DNA of 16,709 bases from an uncultured Erysipelotrichaceae bacterium (lineage in GTDB: Bacteria; Bacillota_I; Bacilli_A; RF39; UBA660): assembly GCA_902803685.1 (NCBI GenBank), contig CADCQR010000084.1, positions 1 through 16,709 on the forward strand, written 5' to 3'. The notes under the pieces are model-generated. The model had not been told where the DNA came from, searched no databases, and saw nothing but the letters and a program-made list of their open reading frames with translations. Made by a program: the position numbers and the translations under genes. Position 1 is the first letter of the stretch. Every line of letters starts with the position of its first letter. Shown here piece after piece: positions 1-7,000 of the stretch.

Positions 1-323
1 CCACCTAATTTTTGTAAATCACCATTAATAGCATATATAGTACCATATAAGAAATCTACAATTCTTTTTGCAACATCTGGTGTAACTCTTTTCAAATTAA
101 CAACTACGGCATTCCTATTTTTTAAATAATCAGCAATTTGCTGACTCTCAGAGTATGCCCTAGGTTCAAGTAATATCATCTTAGAACCTGCCATACCATT
201 TTTTACATGATACTCTTCCTTTGAAGTATTATAATACTGTTCATTAGAGTCGTCACCATTATCAGTATCTTCTTTATTTGAACCAAAGAATCCTCTGAGA
301 CCTTTGATTTTATCTATATCCAT
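1..323 (-). CDS. sepF: Cell division protein SepF (3' end outside window)
   Basis: SepF bundles FtsZ filaments and tethers them to the membrane at the division site in Gram-positive bacteria. The first 107 residues are visible. A short amphipathic N-terminus ([13 protein letters not shown]) fits the membrane-targeting helix, followed by an acidic, Asn-rich linker (about residues 17-45). The SepF core then begins with [20 protein letters not shown] and continues through [20 protein letters not shown] to [11 protein letters not shown], the signature region that precedes the family's conserved C-terminus. The ATG at 321-323 has a perfect GGAGGA site at 329-334, five bases upstream. It follows the HerA-like ATPase gene by 71 bases with no convincing terminator, so co-transcription is likely. 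The usual ylm/ftsZ neighbours are not seen on the upstream side. The family call is firm; the C-terminus lies beyond the window. Confidence 0.93.
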   Translation of the reverse strand, partial: MDIDKIKGLRGFFGSNKEDTDNGDDSNEQYYNTSKEEYHVKNGMAGSKMILLEPRAYSESQQIADYLKNRNAVVVNLKRVTPDVAKRIVDFLYGTIYAINGDLQKLG

Positions 324-394
324 AAATATCCTCCATATTTTTATCATATTCACAACAATATTCTAACACATTTAAAAATTTTTTTAAAGTTTTT

Positions 395-2476
395 TTAAAC
401 ACCTTGTCCTTGCTCTACCGGTTGCTGTTGTACTACGACACCTAAATTTCTATCGTCGCCAGGAGGCGCAGATAACTGTTGAACAACATAGCCATTATTA
501 TCGGAAACAACATTTGGTTGTGCAACTGCATTCATACCAGGAAGAAAATTAGATACGCCAGTTGTATTTTCTATCATAGGAACACCTGTTGGTACAGCGC
601 CTTGCATTACCATAGCAGCACCACCCATAGAAACATCGCTAATATAATCAGTAGTAGGCTGAATATTTAATGACTGATTAGGAACACTTTGGAGTGCATT
701 ATTGTTTTTAAACCAAACATTAGTTAAGTCTACATTATTTGATAGAGGTCGAGGGTTAGGTATATCAATATGCATAGAAATAGGAACCTTGAAGGCACTA
801 CCAAAGGCAATACAGTTACCTGGCTTCAAATTTTTAAGTTGCGCTACAATCTCAGAGGAAATGCTAGGTACCATTTCTTTAATATAAGCTAAATCCTTAG
901 GATGCAAGGTTCTTAAAATGATAAAATTCAAGCATTGAGATATACAAGTATCAGACAATTCTGATGGTCGCTGAGTAATTAGTGCCAAGAACATTCCATA
1001 CTTACGACCCTCTTTAGCAATTCTTTCGAATATATTATATCCAAGAATTTCAATATCAGAGTCGTGTTGAACATATCTATGTGCTTCTTCAATTATTACA
1101 TGAAAAGCCACACTTCCTCTAGGCTTAGTTACGCTAGTTTTCAAGAATAACATTCGAGATAAGATTTTAGTAAATACTTTAGCCAATCTATCATCAACAT
1201 AATTAATGTTGAAGTTTACAATCTGACATTTTTTGCCTGTAGTTCTATCCATAATCAATGTCTCTATATACTGATCACGGGTAACGTATATTGGGTAATT
1301 AAAATATTCCCTATTATCTCCAGTACATAATGTATGTAAACGAACACTCAAAACATTTGCATAATCAAACACCTTTGAACTCTTTAAAATACCTTCACTA
1401 ATTAAGGCAAACTCCATAGCCATTTCCAAATCGTTAAGAGAATAGAATTTATTTAGCTCTTCTTCTGGAATAGATATTTCAGCATCAGAGATGTAACCTC
1501 TTATAAATTCAACTACAAGTTCCATTTCCTGCATCTTACCGGTCTTATCTACAAATAAACACTGTTTTAATGTCCTTATATAACCGGGCTGAACAATTTG
1601 ACTTTCCAAATTTAATTCTACCGTATTAAATTTAGTAAGTACGGCAATAACTTGATCATGAATTTTTGTTGACTCATCACCGCTCAATAAAATATCTTGT
1701 ATTGCTCTAGCGATAATATCATTTTTTCTTTTTACTACATTAGGACTAGTTCCCGTAAGAATGGATACAAGTTTTAATGTTTTTTCCAATATTGGTAGCT
1801 GTGCTGCACTAGTGACATCAAGTAATAGGGCTAAATCATCAACATCCAATAACCATATTGGGATCCGCAAGATTTCGCAATCTGGATCAACTATATTTGT
1901 TGTATATGCTTTATAATTCAACATAGGATTAATTGAAGATAAAGAAGAAAAGGCATTAGTATATTCTCCATATGCATCGAAGAAGAAAATGTTTGAATTA
2001 AACGGCGGTGTCGTTGTCGAAGAAAATAACTTCTGTAAAATAGATGCAACAGTACAACTCTTTCCCGCTCCAGAATTTCCAAGTACAGAAAAATGATTAC
2101 TGAAAAACTCATTAATATCAACATTTATTTTATAACCATCATAGACATTACTAGTACCAAAATTAGTTGTACCAAACTTTTGCTCAGCATCACCTAACAA
2201 AAGCGTAAGCTCATCTTTTTTTACAATTCTTGGCTTTGATTTAAAAGATGGTCTAGAACTACTACCAGGTGTAAACTGCCCTTCAAATATTTCTCCAACG
2301 ATATTAACTGTCATAATTGATTGTGTACAATTAACAATCTGTCCAACAACCTTTCTCTTATTATTACCCTCATCAAATACAACATGTAAATTAATTAAGC
2401 TAGGTTGAGAATTTATATCAATTGACAACTTTATCGTAACAGAATTATCAATAATCTCTTGTATCCTACCTAACAC
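395..2476 (-). CDS. HerA/DUF87-family hexameric ATPase
   Basis: This is a 693-residue P-loop ATPase of the HerA-FtsK superfamily. Such proteins form rings that translocate DNA or power partner nucleases. Residues 1-70 look like the HAS-barrel that opens HerA proteins. Walker A is GNSGAGKS at 133-140. Walker B is VIIEEAHRY at 460-468, with the adjacent acidic pair. The segment KYGMFLALITQRPSELS (about 492-508) is the typical HerA sensor region. Residues 580-693 are a low-complexity tail rich in Gln, Pro, Val and Asn. The start is GTG (2474-2476), supported by GAGGTGG at 2481-2487. No NurA nuclease or Sir2/DUF4297 partner lies beside it, so neither a repair nor a defence role is supported by context. 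Its downstream partner is sepF, which leads me to suspect a chromosome or division role. The family is sure; the function is not. Confidence 0.85.
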   Translation of the reverse strand: MLGRIQEIIDNSVTIKLSIDINSQPSLINLHVVFDEGNNKRKVVGQIVNCTQSIMTVNIVGEIFEGQFTPGSSSRPSFKSKPRIVKKDELTLLLGDAEQKFGTTNFGTSNVYDGYKINVDINEFFSNHFSVLGNSGAGKSCTVASILQKLFSSTTTPPFNSNIFFFDAYGEYTNAFSSLSSINPMLNYKAYTTNIVDPDCEILRIPIWLLDVDDLALLLDVTSAAQLPILEKTLKLVSILTGTSPNVVKRKNDIIARAIQDILLSGDESTKIHDQVIAVLTKFNTVELNLESQIVQPGYIRTLKQCLFVDKTGKMQEMELVVEFIRGYISDAEISIPEEELNKFYSLNDLEMAMEFALISEGILKSSKVFDYANVLSVRLHTLCTGDNREYFNYPIYVTRDQYIETLIMDRTTGKKCQIVNFNINYVDDRLAKVFTKILSRMLFLKTSVTKPRGSVAFHVIIEEAHRYVQHDSDIEILGYNIFERIAKEGRKYGMFLALITQRPSELSDTCISQCLNFIILRTLHPKDLAYIKEMVPSISSEIVAQLKNLKPGNCIAFGSAFKVPISMHIDIPNPRPLSNNVDLTNVWFKNNNALQSVPNQSLNIQPTTDYISDVSMGGAAMVMQGAVPTGVPMIENTTGVSNFLPGMNAVAQPNVVSDNNGYVVQQLSAPPGDDRNLGVVVQQQPVEQGQGV

Positions 2477-2500
2477 AAAACCACCTCTATTCTACTATTT

Positions 2501-2509
2501 AGTATAACA
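2501..2509 (-). promoter_or_regulatory. Predicted promoter for the HerA-like ATPase-sepF unit
   Basis: On the minus strand there is TATACT (2501-2506) with TGT directly upstream (2507-2509), an extended -10 element. No good -35 box is visible at 16-18 bases. The expected transcript start near 2494 would leave a leader of about 18 nt before the GTG, carrying the ribosome site. Confidence 0.5.
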
Positions 2510-2544
2510 TAAAGATTAATTTTTTTACATTAAAATTAAACAAA

Positions 2545-2569
2545 TTAAAAAGGAATAGTTATCTATCCC
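2545..2569 (-). terminator. Rho-independent terminator after the lipoprotein gene
   Basis: Minus strand: stem GGGATAG (2563-2569), loop ATAA, stem CTATTCC (2552-2558), extendable by an A-T pair, then T5 (2547-2551). The stop codon TAG of the lipoprotein gene (2563-2565) is the last three bases of the first stem arm. Confidence 0.7.
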
Positions 2570-3126
2570 TCATACAATCCATGTAGTTTTTCAATATCTA
2601 AATCATTCAAGTCATCAACAACCCATTCTTTATCAACTTTATTAAGAGAGAAGACAATGGTTTCCTTGCGAGTATTATTAACGTCTTTCATACTTTTTAT
2701 CTTGTAATCAATAAAGCTAGATAAATCATCAACATCTTCGTCTTCTGTATCTTTTTTTTCTTCATCATTGAATTCATCTAAATGATTTGTATAATAAATT
2801 TTTGCTTCTCCAATACTTGATGCATAATCCAAGACTTCAATTTCAACTTCTACTTCTGCTGTATCATTCATAATATTCTCATTTACAATCTTATAAGACA
2901 GATTTTTATATTGGTTGATTATTAAGTCTTTATAATCCTTTTTCTGCTCATCTGACATTGATACATCACTAGATATGACACTATCCAGTTGAGCCATAAC
3001 CTCTCCATCTAAATTTTGATATTTATTCAAATATTGTTCTACTGCTTTAGTTGGTGTCTTCATGGCGTTACCACAACCAGTCAAAAAAAATAATGATATA
3101 AATAAAATTCCAATAAACTTTCTCAT
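2563..3126 (-). CDS. Small secreted lipoprotein with NTF2-like (DUF4878-like) body
   Basis: This is a 187-residue protein with a classic lipoprotein signal: MRKF, a hydrophobic stretch, and the lipobox LTGC at 15-18, so Cys18 should be lipidated and the protein held on the outer face of the membrane. The mature part opens with TPTKAVEQYLNKYQNLDGEV and continues with YKNLSYKIVNENIMNDTAEV plus a run of alternating Val/Glu. This pattern resembles the NTF2-like/DUF4878-type lipoproteins of Firmicutes. An acidic segment (about 116-134) follows and is probably flexible. The ATG has GGGAGG at 3135-3140. The gene lies 50 bases after the PP2C phosphatase gene with no terminator between, so the two are likely one operon. 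I do not recognise a specific function; the fold assignment is by pattern only. Confidence 0.75.
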   Translation of the reverse strand: MRKFIGILFISLFFLTGCGNAMKTPTKAVEQYLNKYQNLDGEVMAQLDSVISSDVSMSDEQKKDYKDLIINQYKNLSYKIVNENIMNDTAEVEVEIEVLDYASSIGEAKIYYTNHLDEFNDEEKKDTEDEDVDDLSSFIDYKIKSMKDVNNTRKETIVFSLNKVDKEWVVDDLNDLDIEKLHGLYEG

Positions 3127-3176
3127 TTAAAATGCCTCCCATTAATATAATGAAAAAATTTTATTTTTTTATACCA

Positions 3177-3980
3177 TTATTTTATATATATAGCACCACT
3201 GGCATTGTCTTTTCCATAGCTAGGAACATAAAAAGATTCTTGAAATCTAGTTCTAAGCCTTGCTGGCACAGAAAGCTTTTGATCAACATATACAGCTTCC
3301 TGTATAATCCTATCTAGGATATCCCTTTTCTTATTTTTTTTTATCAATTCACTTATCTTTTTGTCTGTTAATAAATCTGTTACACCATCTGTCAATAACA
3401 ATATTAAATCATAAGAATCATTTGGAATAACTTTTATACTTGGTGTGCATAAGCTATTACTTAATCCAATACAAGCACTGATAAAATTACTCGTTGAAAA
3501 AAATCTTAAATCTTCTTTATTGACTTCTCCCGCTCTATAATAAAGCCACACTTGTGAATCATCTTCTGTAATCTGCTTTAGTTCATCTTTCCATATATAA
3601 CATCTAGAATCCCCTATATTTAAAATCAAAGTTTCCTTTTCGTTTATTATAACTAATGTTAAGGTAGTTCCAAGCTTGTTATAGCCATATTTGCTTATCA
3701 AATTGCTATTTAAATTTTTTATGTGTTCTTTAAGTCTAGTAGAAAGTTTCGAGGTATCGCTTATTAAACTTGGTGAACTACTTTTAAACCATTTTCCAAT
3801 CTCACTAATGACATAACTGGAAGCAACGTCACCTAAATCTTTTCCCCCCATACCATCAGCAATAGCTAAAAGTTTTATAGCATTGTTTTTGGGATGAACC
3901 AAGACAATACCGGCATCTTCATTTTTCTCCCGAATTAATCCTATATCAGATTTTTTTTGTAATATATAACTATCTTTCAT
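3177..3980 (-). CDS. prpC: PP2C-family Ser/Thr protein phosphatase (PrpC/Stp-like)
   Basis: This is a cytoplasmic metal-dependent phosphatase that removes phosphate from Ser/Thr. In Firmicutes its usual role is to oppose a PASTA-domain kinase (PrkC/Stk) in cell-wall and growth control. At 267 residues it is slightly longer than the usual 240-250. The PP2C motifs appear in order: DIGLIREKNED (12-22), ADGMGG (41-46) with a metal-binding Asp, GTTL (104-107), GDSR (123-126), LLTDGVTDLL (195-204) and KDNAS (257-261). The metal-site aspartates are all present, so it should be active. The start ATG has GAGG at 3988-3991. The usual genomic partner, a Hanks-type kinase, is not adjacent; the next gene in the same direction is the small lipoprotein. 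Two A-runs lie in the coding strand, A8 at codons 8-10 and A9 around codons 213-216. Confidence 0.92.
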   Translation of the reverse strand: MKDSYILQKKSDIGLIREKNEDAGIVLVHPKNNAIKLLAIADGMGGKDLGDVASSYVISEIGKWFKSSSPSLISDTSKLSTRLKEHIKNLNSNLISKYGYNKLGTTLTLVIINEKETLILNIGDSRCYIWKDELKQITEDDSQVWLYYRAGEVNKEDLRFFSTSNFISACIGLSNSLCTPSIKVIPNDSYDLILLLTDGVTDLLTDKKISELIKKNKKRDILDRIIQEAVYVDQKLSVPARLRTRFQESFYVPSYGKDNASGAIYIK

Positions 3981-4001
3981 ATTTCAACCTCAATCTAATT
4001 A

Positions 4002-4007
4002 ATTATA
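4002..4007 (-). promoter_or_regulatory. Predicted promoter for the prpC-lipoprotein unit
   Basis: There is a perfect TATAAT on the minus strand at 4002-4007. No convincing -35 box is seen at the right distance; the upstream stretch is T-rich. The predicted transcript start near 3995 gives a leader of about 15 nt to the prpC ATG. Confidence 0.42.
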
Positions 4008-4035
4008 ATCTTGTAAAAAATGAAGCATAAAATTA

Positions 4036-4064
4036 GATAATATTTCAAGAAAACAATTATTATC
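4036..4064 (-). terminator. Possible weak terminator after the GH3 gene
   Basis: There is a seven-base perfect inverted repeat GATAATA/TATTATC (4058-4064 and 4036-4042) with a 15-base loop, followed on the minus strand by TAATTTT. It has only one GC pair and no clean T-run, so its strength is doubtful. It sits where the NagZ-like unit should end, ahead of the prpC promoter. Confidence 0.3.
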
Positions 4065-4074
4065 AAAAAATCAT

Positions 4075-5250
4075 TTAAAAAAGATCATAAGTATATTTCC
4101 AAGCAATAATTCTCTTTACTGCCCTATTAATAGTCTCTTCAGTTATAACATTATTATTAACAGCATCCAATATTTCATTGTACATTTGTGTAAAGTCACT
4201 AGTAATTATCATATCAGCACCGGCATTAACTGCAAAAGTTGCGGCATTTCCACCATCAACATAAGACTTAACCGCTTCCATATCCAAATCATCTGTTATA
4301 ATTATGCCACTAAAGCCAAGCTTTGTCCTCAACTCATCGGTTATAACTTTTTTGCTTAACGAAGCGGGATAATCACCGTCAATTGAGACAACAACATTAT
4401 GACTGACTAGGATAAAAGGTACCTTAACATTAATCCCAGCTTGAAAAGGCAAATAATCATTAGTTACGAAAGTGTTATATTCTCTATTGTCTATAGCCAC
4501 TCCAGTATGGGTATCAGCATTGTTACCATATCCTGGAAAATGTTTTAAACATGAAGATATGTTATTATCATTAGCATAACCTACCATATTTGATATAAAT
4601 ACACTTGTATCCTCTGCGTTATGACCAAAACTTCTGGAATATACAAAATCATTAGGATCAGTACTAATATCTGCTACTGGAGCAAGATTTAGATTAAGCC
4701 CTATACTTTTTAGAAGTTTAGCCTTTTCAGTTTCTACATTCTCAAGCAGTTCATAACCACCTTTTTCATAATAATCTTTCGGAGCTAAGAACTTACTATC
4801 TCTAAATGCTGGGAAGCGACTAACACGAGTAACAAATCCCCCTTCTTCATCAACAGCCATTACAAGAGGAATAGAACTTCTTTTTTGGTGATTACTAATT
4901 ACTGTGCTCATATCGTCTTTTGTAATATCTTTGAAATCTTTGGCAAATAAAACAAATCCACCTACATGGTATTTGTCTATATAGCTATTTGCCAAATTAT
5001 TATCATATCTCACTAAAAATAATTGACCAATTTTTTCTTCTAAACTCATATCTTTCATTTTAGCTAAGGCTTTTTTATAATTAGAGCCAAATAGCTCAGC
5101 TGAATCGCTATCATCTATGATTTCTTCATCACTAGTATTACTTTTTTGTAATGATAAAGCATTTTGATTACTGCTAAAATGATTATAAATATAGTATGAT
5201 AAAATTAGAAATGTAAAAAAACTAATTAAAATAATTATTTTCTTTTTCAT
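4075..5250 (-). CDS. nagZ: Membrane-anchored GH3 beta-N-acetylhexosaminidase (NagZ-like)
   Basis: This is a retaining glycosidase of family GH3 that removes terminal N-acetylglucosamine, typically from peptidoglycan fragments. Residues 4-22 form a hydrophobic segment after a Lys-rich start with no lipobox Cys, so the enzyme is probably anchored by its N-terminus outside the membrane. A flexible acidic linker runs to about residue 55. The catalytic barrel carries VDEEGG (133-138), YSRSFG (204-209), KHFPGYG (236-242), the DTH acid/base dyad (Asp246, His248) characteristic of NagZ-type GH3, and the nucleophile region IITDDLDM (Asp320). At 391 residues it is a single-domain form lacking the extra C-terminal domain of the B. 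subtilis enzyme. Its ATG overlaps the stop of the pseudouridine synthase gene as ATGA, so translation is probably coupled; AGGAG lies further upstream. Peptidoglycan as substrate is inferred. Confidence 0.9.
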   Translation of the reverse strand: MKKKIIILISFFTFLILSYYIYNHFSSNQNALSLQKSNTSDEEIIDDSDSAELFGSNYKKALAKMKDMSLEEKIGQLFLVRYDNNLANSYIDKYHVGGFVLFAKDFKDITKDDMSTVISNHQKRSSIPLVMAVDEEGGFVTRVSRFPAFRDSKFLAPKDYYEKGGYELLENVETEKAKLLKSIGLNLNLAPVADISTDPNDFVYSRSFGHNAEDTSVFISNMVGYANDNNISSCLKHFPGYGNNADTHTGVAIDNREYNTFVTNDYLPFQAGINVKVPFILVSHNVVVSIDGDYPASLSKKVITDELRTKLGFSGIIITDDLDMEAVKSYVDGGNAATFAVNAGADMIITSDFTQMYNEILDAVNNNVITEETINRAVKRIIAWKYTYDLF

Positions 5251-6098
5251 TTTCCCATAATTCTCCTAAATTCTTGAGGATTAGAAGTTTCAAATAAAAT
5301 ATCTTTTTTAATAAGTGGATAATACAGCTTTAGTCTATTAGCATGTAAAAACAATCTATTTTCTCCATCTTTTTTATCACCATATTTTTTGTCTCCAACA
5401 ATGGGATTGCCTAAACTAGAAAATGCTACACGTATTTGATTCTTTCTGCCAGTATCTATATTTATTGAAACTAAACTGTACTTTTCATTTTCTTTTATAA
5501 CTTTATATGAAGTAATTGCTTCCTTAGCATCTTCCTTTTTACTAACATAAACTAAATTGGTCTTGGTTTCACTTAATCTTTGAACAATTCTACCAGAAGA
5601 TTTTTTTAACTTACCATGTACAACAGCTACATATTCTCGAATAGAAACATATTCATTCCAATTCTCTTGCAACATTTTTTTAGTTCGCTCGTCTTTTGCA
5701 AATACAACAATGCCAGATGTATCTTTATCTAATCGATGTACTATAAATACTTTAGAATTTCTATTTTTGCTCACTAAATACTCACGTACAATATGATACA
5801 ATGTTCTTTCTTTCTCCTTACTGGTAGCAATAGTAAGAAGACCACTTGGTTTATTAACCGTTATCAAATGTTCATCCTCAAATAATATTTCAAATGGTAA
5901 AATACTTTTCTTCTTTTTTTCGGTATCAATTACTATTTTCATACCACACACTAATTTATAGTCAAACTGAGTAACTTTATTATTATTTACATATATTGAC
6001 CCGTGTGTTAAATACTGCTTAATTTTTTTCTTTGGAATATCTAAATTATTATATAAATAATCTAATAATGTTCCATCTTTTTTTACTATTAAATTCAT
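5247..6098 (-). CDS. RluA-family pseudouridine synthase (S4 domain + catalytic domain)
   Basis: The enzyme converts specific uridines in ribosomal RNA to pseudouridine in the cytoplasm. Residues 1-60 form an S4-type RNA-binding domain (KIKQYLTHGSIYVNNNKVT). The catalytic domain starts near 70 with ILFEDEHLITVNKPSGLL. It carries the RluA active-site motif HRLDKDTSG (121-129), with Asp124 as the catalytic residue. The second signature is GRKNQIRVAFSSLGNPIVGD (217-236); most family members have a GRTHQIR form here, so Lys-Asn replaces Thr-His. Length (283) is normal for an RluD-like protein. The target uridine cannot be told from the sequence. The ATG has GGGAG at 6108-6112 and sits about 20 bases from a predicted transcript start. 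It is the first gene of a two-gene unit with the NagZ-like hydrolase. Confidence 0.92.
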   Translation of the reverse strand: MNLIVKKDGTLLDYLYNNLDIPKKKIKQYLTHGSIYVNNNKVTQFDYKLVCGMKIVIDTEKKKKSILPFEILFEDEHLITVNKPSGLLTIATSKEKERTLYHIVREYLVSKNRNSKVFIVHRLDKDTSGIVVFAKDERTKKMLQENWNEYVSIREYVAVVHGKLKKSSGRIVQRLSETKTNLVYVSKKEDAKEAITSYKVIKENEKYSLVSINIDTGRKNQIRVAFSSLGNPIVGDKKYGDKKDGENRLFLHANRLKLYYPLIKKDILFETSNPQEFRRIMGK

Positions 6099-6124
6099 AA
6101 ACTAACACTCCCATAGACAAAGTT

Positions 6125-6130
6125 ATTATA
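6125..6130 (-). promoter_or_regulatory. Predicted promoter for the pseudouridine synthase-nagZ unit
   Basis: There is a perfect TATAAT on the minus strand at 6125-6130, just downstream of the T-run of the preceding terminator. The -35 position is only T-rich. A start near 6118 would give a leader of about 20 nt. Confidence 0.5.
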
Positions 6131-6139
6131 ATACACACT

Positions 6140-6180
6140 AAAAAAAAAGAAAAGCAGAAGAAAAAAAGCTGCAATTCTAA
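6140..6180 (-). terminator. Rho-independent terminator after the HAD-like gene
   Basis: Minus strand: GCAG (6169-6172) and CTGC (6154-6157) form a core stem, with flanking AGAA/TTCT able to pair across a TT/TT internal loop, then T9 (6140-6148). The core is short but the T-run is long and the position, between two units, is right. Confidence 0.5.
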
Positions 6181-6196
6181 CTATATAAAATATTAT

Positions 6197-7000
6197 TTAA
6201 AAATTATCCATAATCACACGTTCTACACCTTTGTCCAAGTTGGATAAAGTAACTTTATCAACCATCTTTTTTACCTTGTTACTAGCATTATCAACAGCAT
6301 ATGCTAAACCAACTTTTTTCAAAATATCACTATCATCTTCAGAACATGTAACAATAATTGAATCTTTTAAACTAGTTTTTCTAGCTTTACATATTCTTTG
6401 CACAGCGTCCAATCTACTACATTCACTCATGACAATTTCTACAAAAAATCCTTTGCTCTCACTATTTCTAGAGAAAAAATTTACATCTAAATTCAGTTCT
6501 TCTAATTCTTTCAAAACACTAGCTTGTTCTTTTTTATTTTTACATCTTATTTCAACTTTAAAAATATTATCTTTATGGAATGCGCTAAAAACCTTAAAGT
6601 CCCCAATTTTTCTAACGTTATCCCCTTCAACCAATTCCTGCGTACAATTACACCAATCTAGTGTATAAAAACACAAATTGTAATCTTCAAATACTTTTTT
6701 TATCTTTTTTACAATGGAGATAGCAATATTTCTTTTATATAAAGCTTTGGCCTTATTAACATCATATATATATGCGCCATTTAAAACTATTATATAATCA
6801 ATAAATGAAAAATCTTTATTATAATCTAATACAGACTTAAAATTATTGTTAGAGATAGTAACATATGCAACTTTTTTATTTCTTATCTTATCCAAAGCTA
6901 ACATGGTTGATAAAGGTATGGCATCTTCTTCATCAATTAAAGTATCTTCAAAATCACTAATTAAAACTTTGTACACAATCTTCACCACCACTGAAATCAT
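6197..7000 (-). CDS. HAD-superfamily Cof-like protein with degenerate active site
   Basis: The layout is that of a Cof-type (class IIB) HAD phosphatase: a nucleophile loop ISDFEDTL (14-21), a cap domain in the middle, NGAYIYD (74-80) and a C-terminal AVDNASNKVK (235-244). Cof proteins usually hydrolyse sugar phosphates or flavin phosphates. Key positions are altered. The canonical DxD reads D16-F-E18. The motif III Lys is probably replaced by Arg196 in SRLDAV. Motif IV GDxxND reads TCSEDD (218-223), so the first metal-binding Asp is Cys219. Activity may be lost or changed. The ATG at 7000 overlaps the PAP2 gene by 44 bases and has AGGA seven bases upstream. A GTG at 6974-6976, preceded by GGTGG, would give MYKVLISDF, closer to family N-termini, and is a serious alternative. 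Confidence 0.75.
   Translation of the reverse strand: MISVVVKIVYKVLISDFEDTLIDEEDAIPLSTMLALDKIRNKKVAYVTISNNNFKSVLDYNKDFSFIDYIIVLNGAYIYDVNKAKALYKRNIAISIVKKIKKVFEDYNLCFYTLDWCNCTQELVEGDNVRKIGDFKVFSAFHKDNIFKVEIRCKNKKEQASVLKELEELNLDVNFFSRNSESKGFFVEIVMSECSRLDAVQRICKARKTSLKDSIIVTCSEDDSDILKKVGLAYAVDNASNKVKKMVDKVTLSNLDKGVERVIMDNF

Noticed and set aside
324..394. Separate sepF promoter
   Set aside because: TAGAAT and TATGAT lie in this gap but neither has a matching -35, and TATGAT is too close to the ribosome site. Evidence is too weak to list.
371..400. Terminator between the HerA-like gene and sepF
   Set aside because: The T-rich stretch can form only an A-T hairpin with no GC pairs and no proper T-run after it, so it is unlikely to stop transcription.
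395..2476. A HerA-based phage-defence system
   Set aside because: Known HerA defence pairs need an adjacent Sir2, DUF4297 or nuclease gene. The neighbours here are sepF and a lipoprotein gene, and the region has no sign of transfer.
6231..6668. Plus-strand frame of 145 codons
   Set aside because: It lies wholly antisense to the HAD-like gene, has biased Leu/Ser/Phe/Thr composition typical of a reverse-strand shadow, and no family resemblance.
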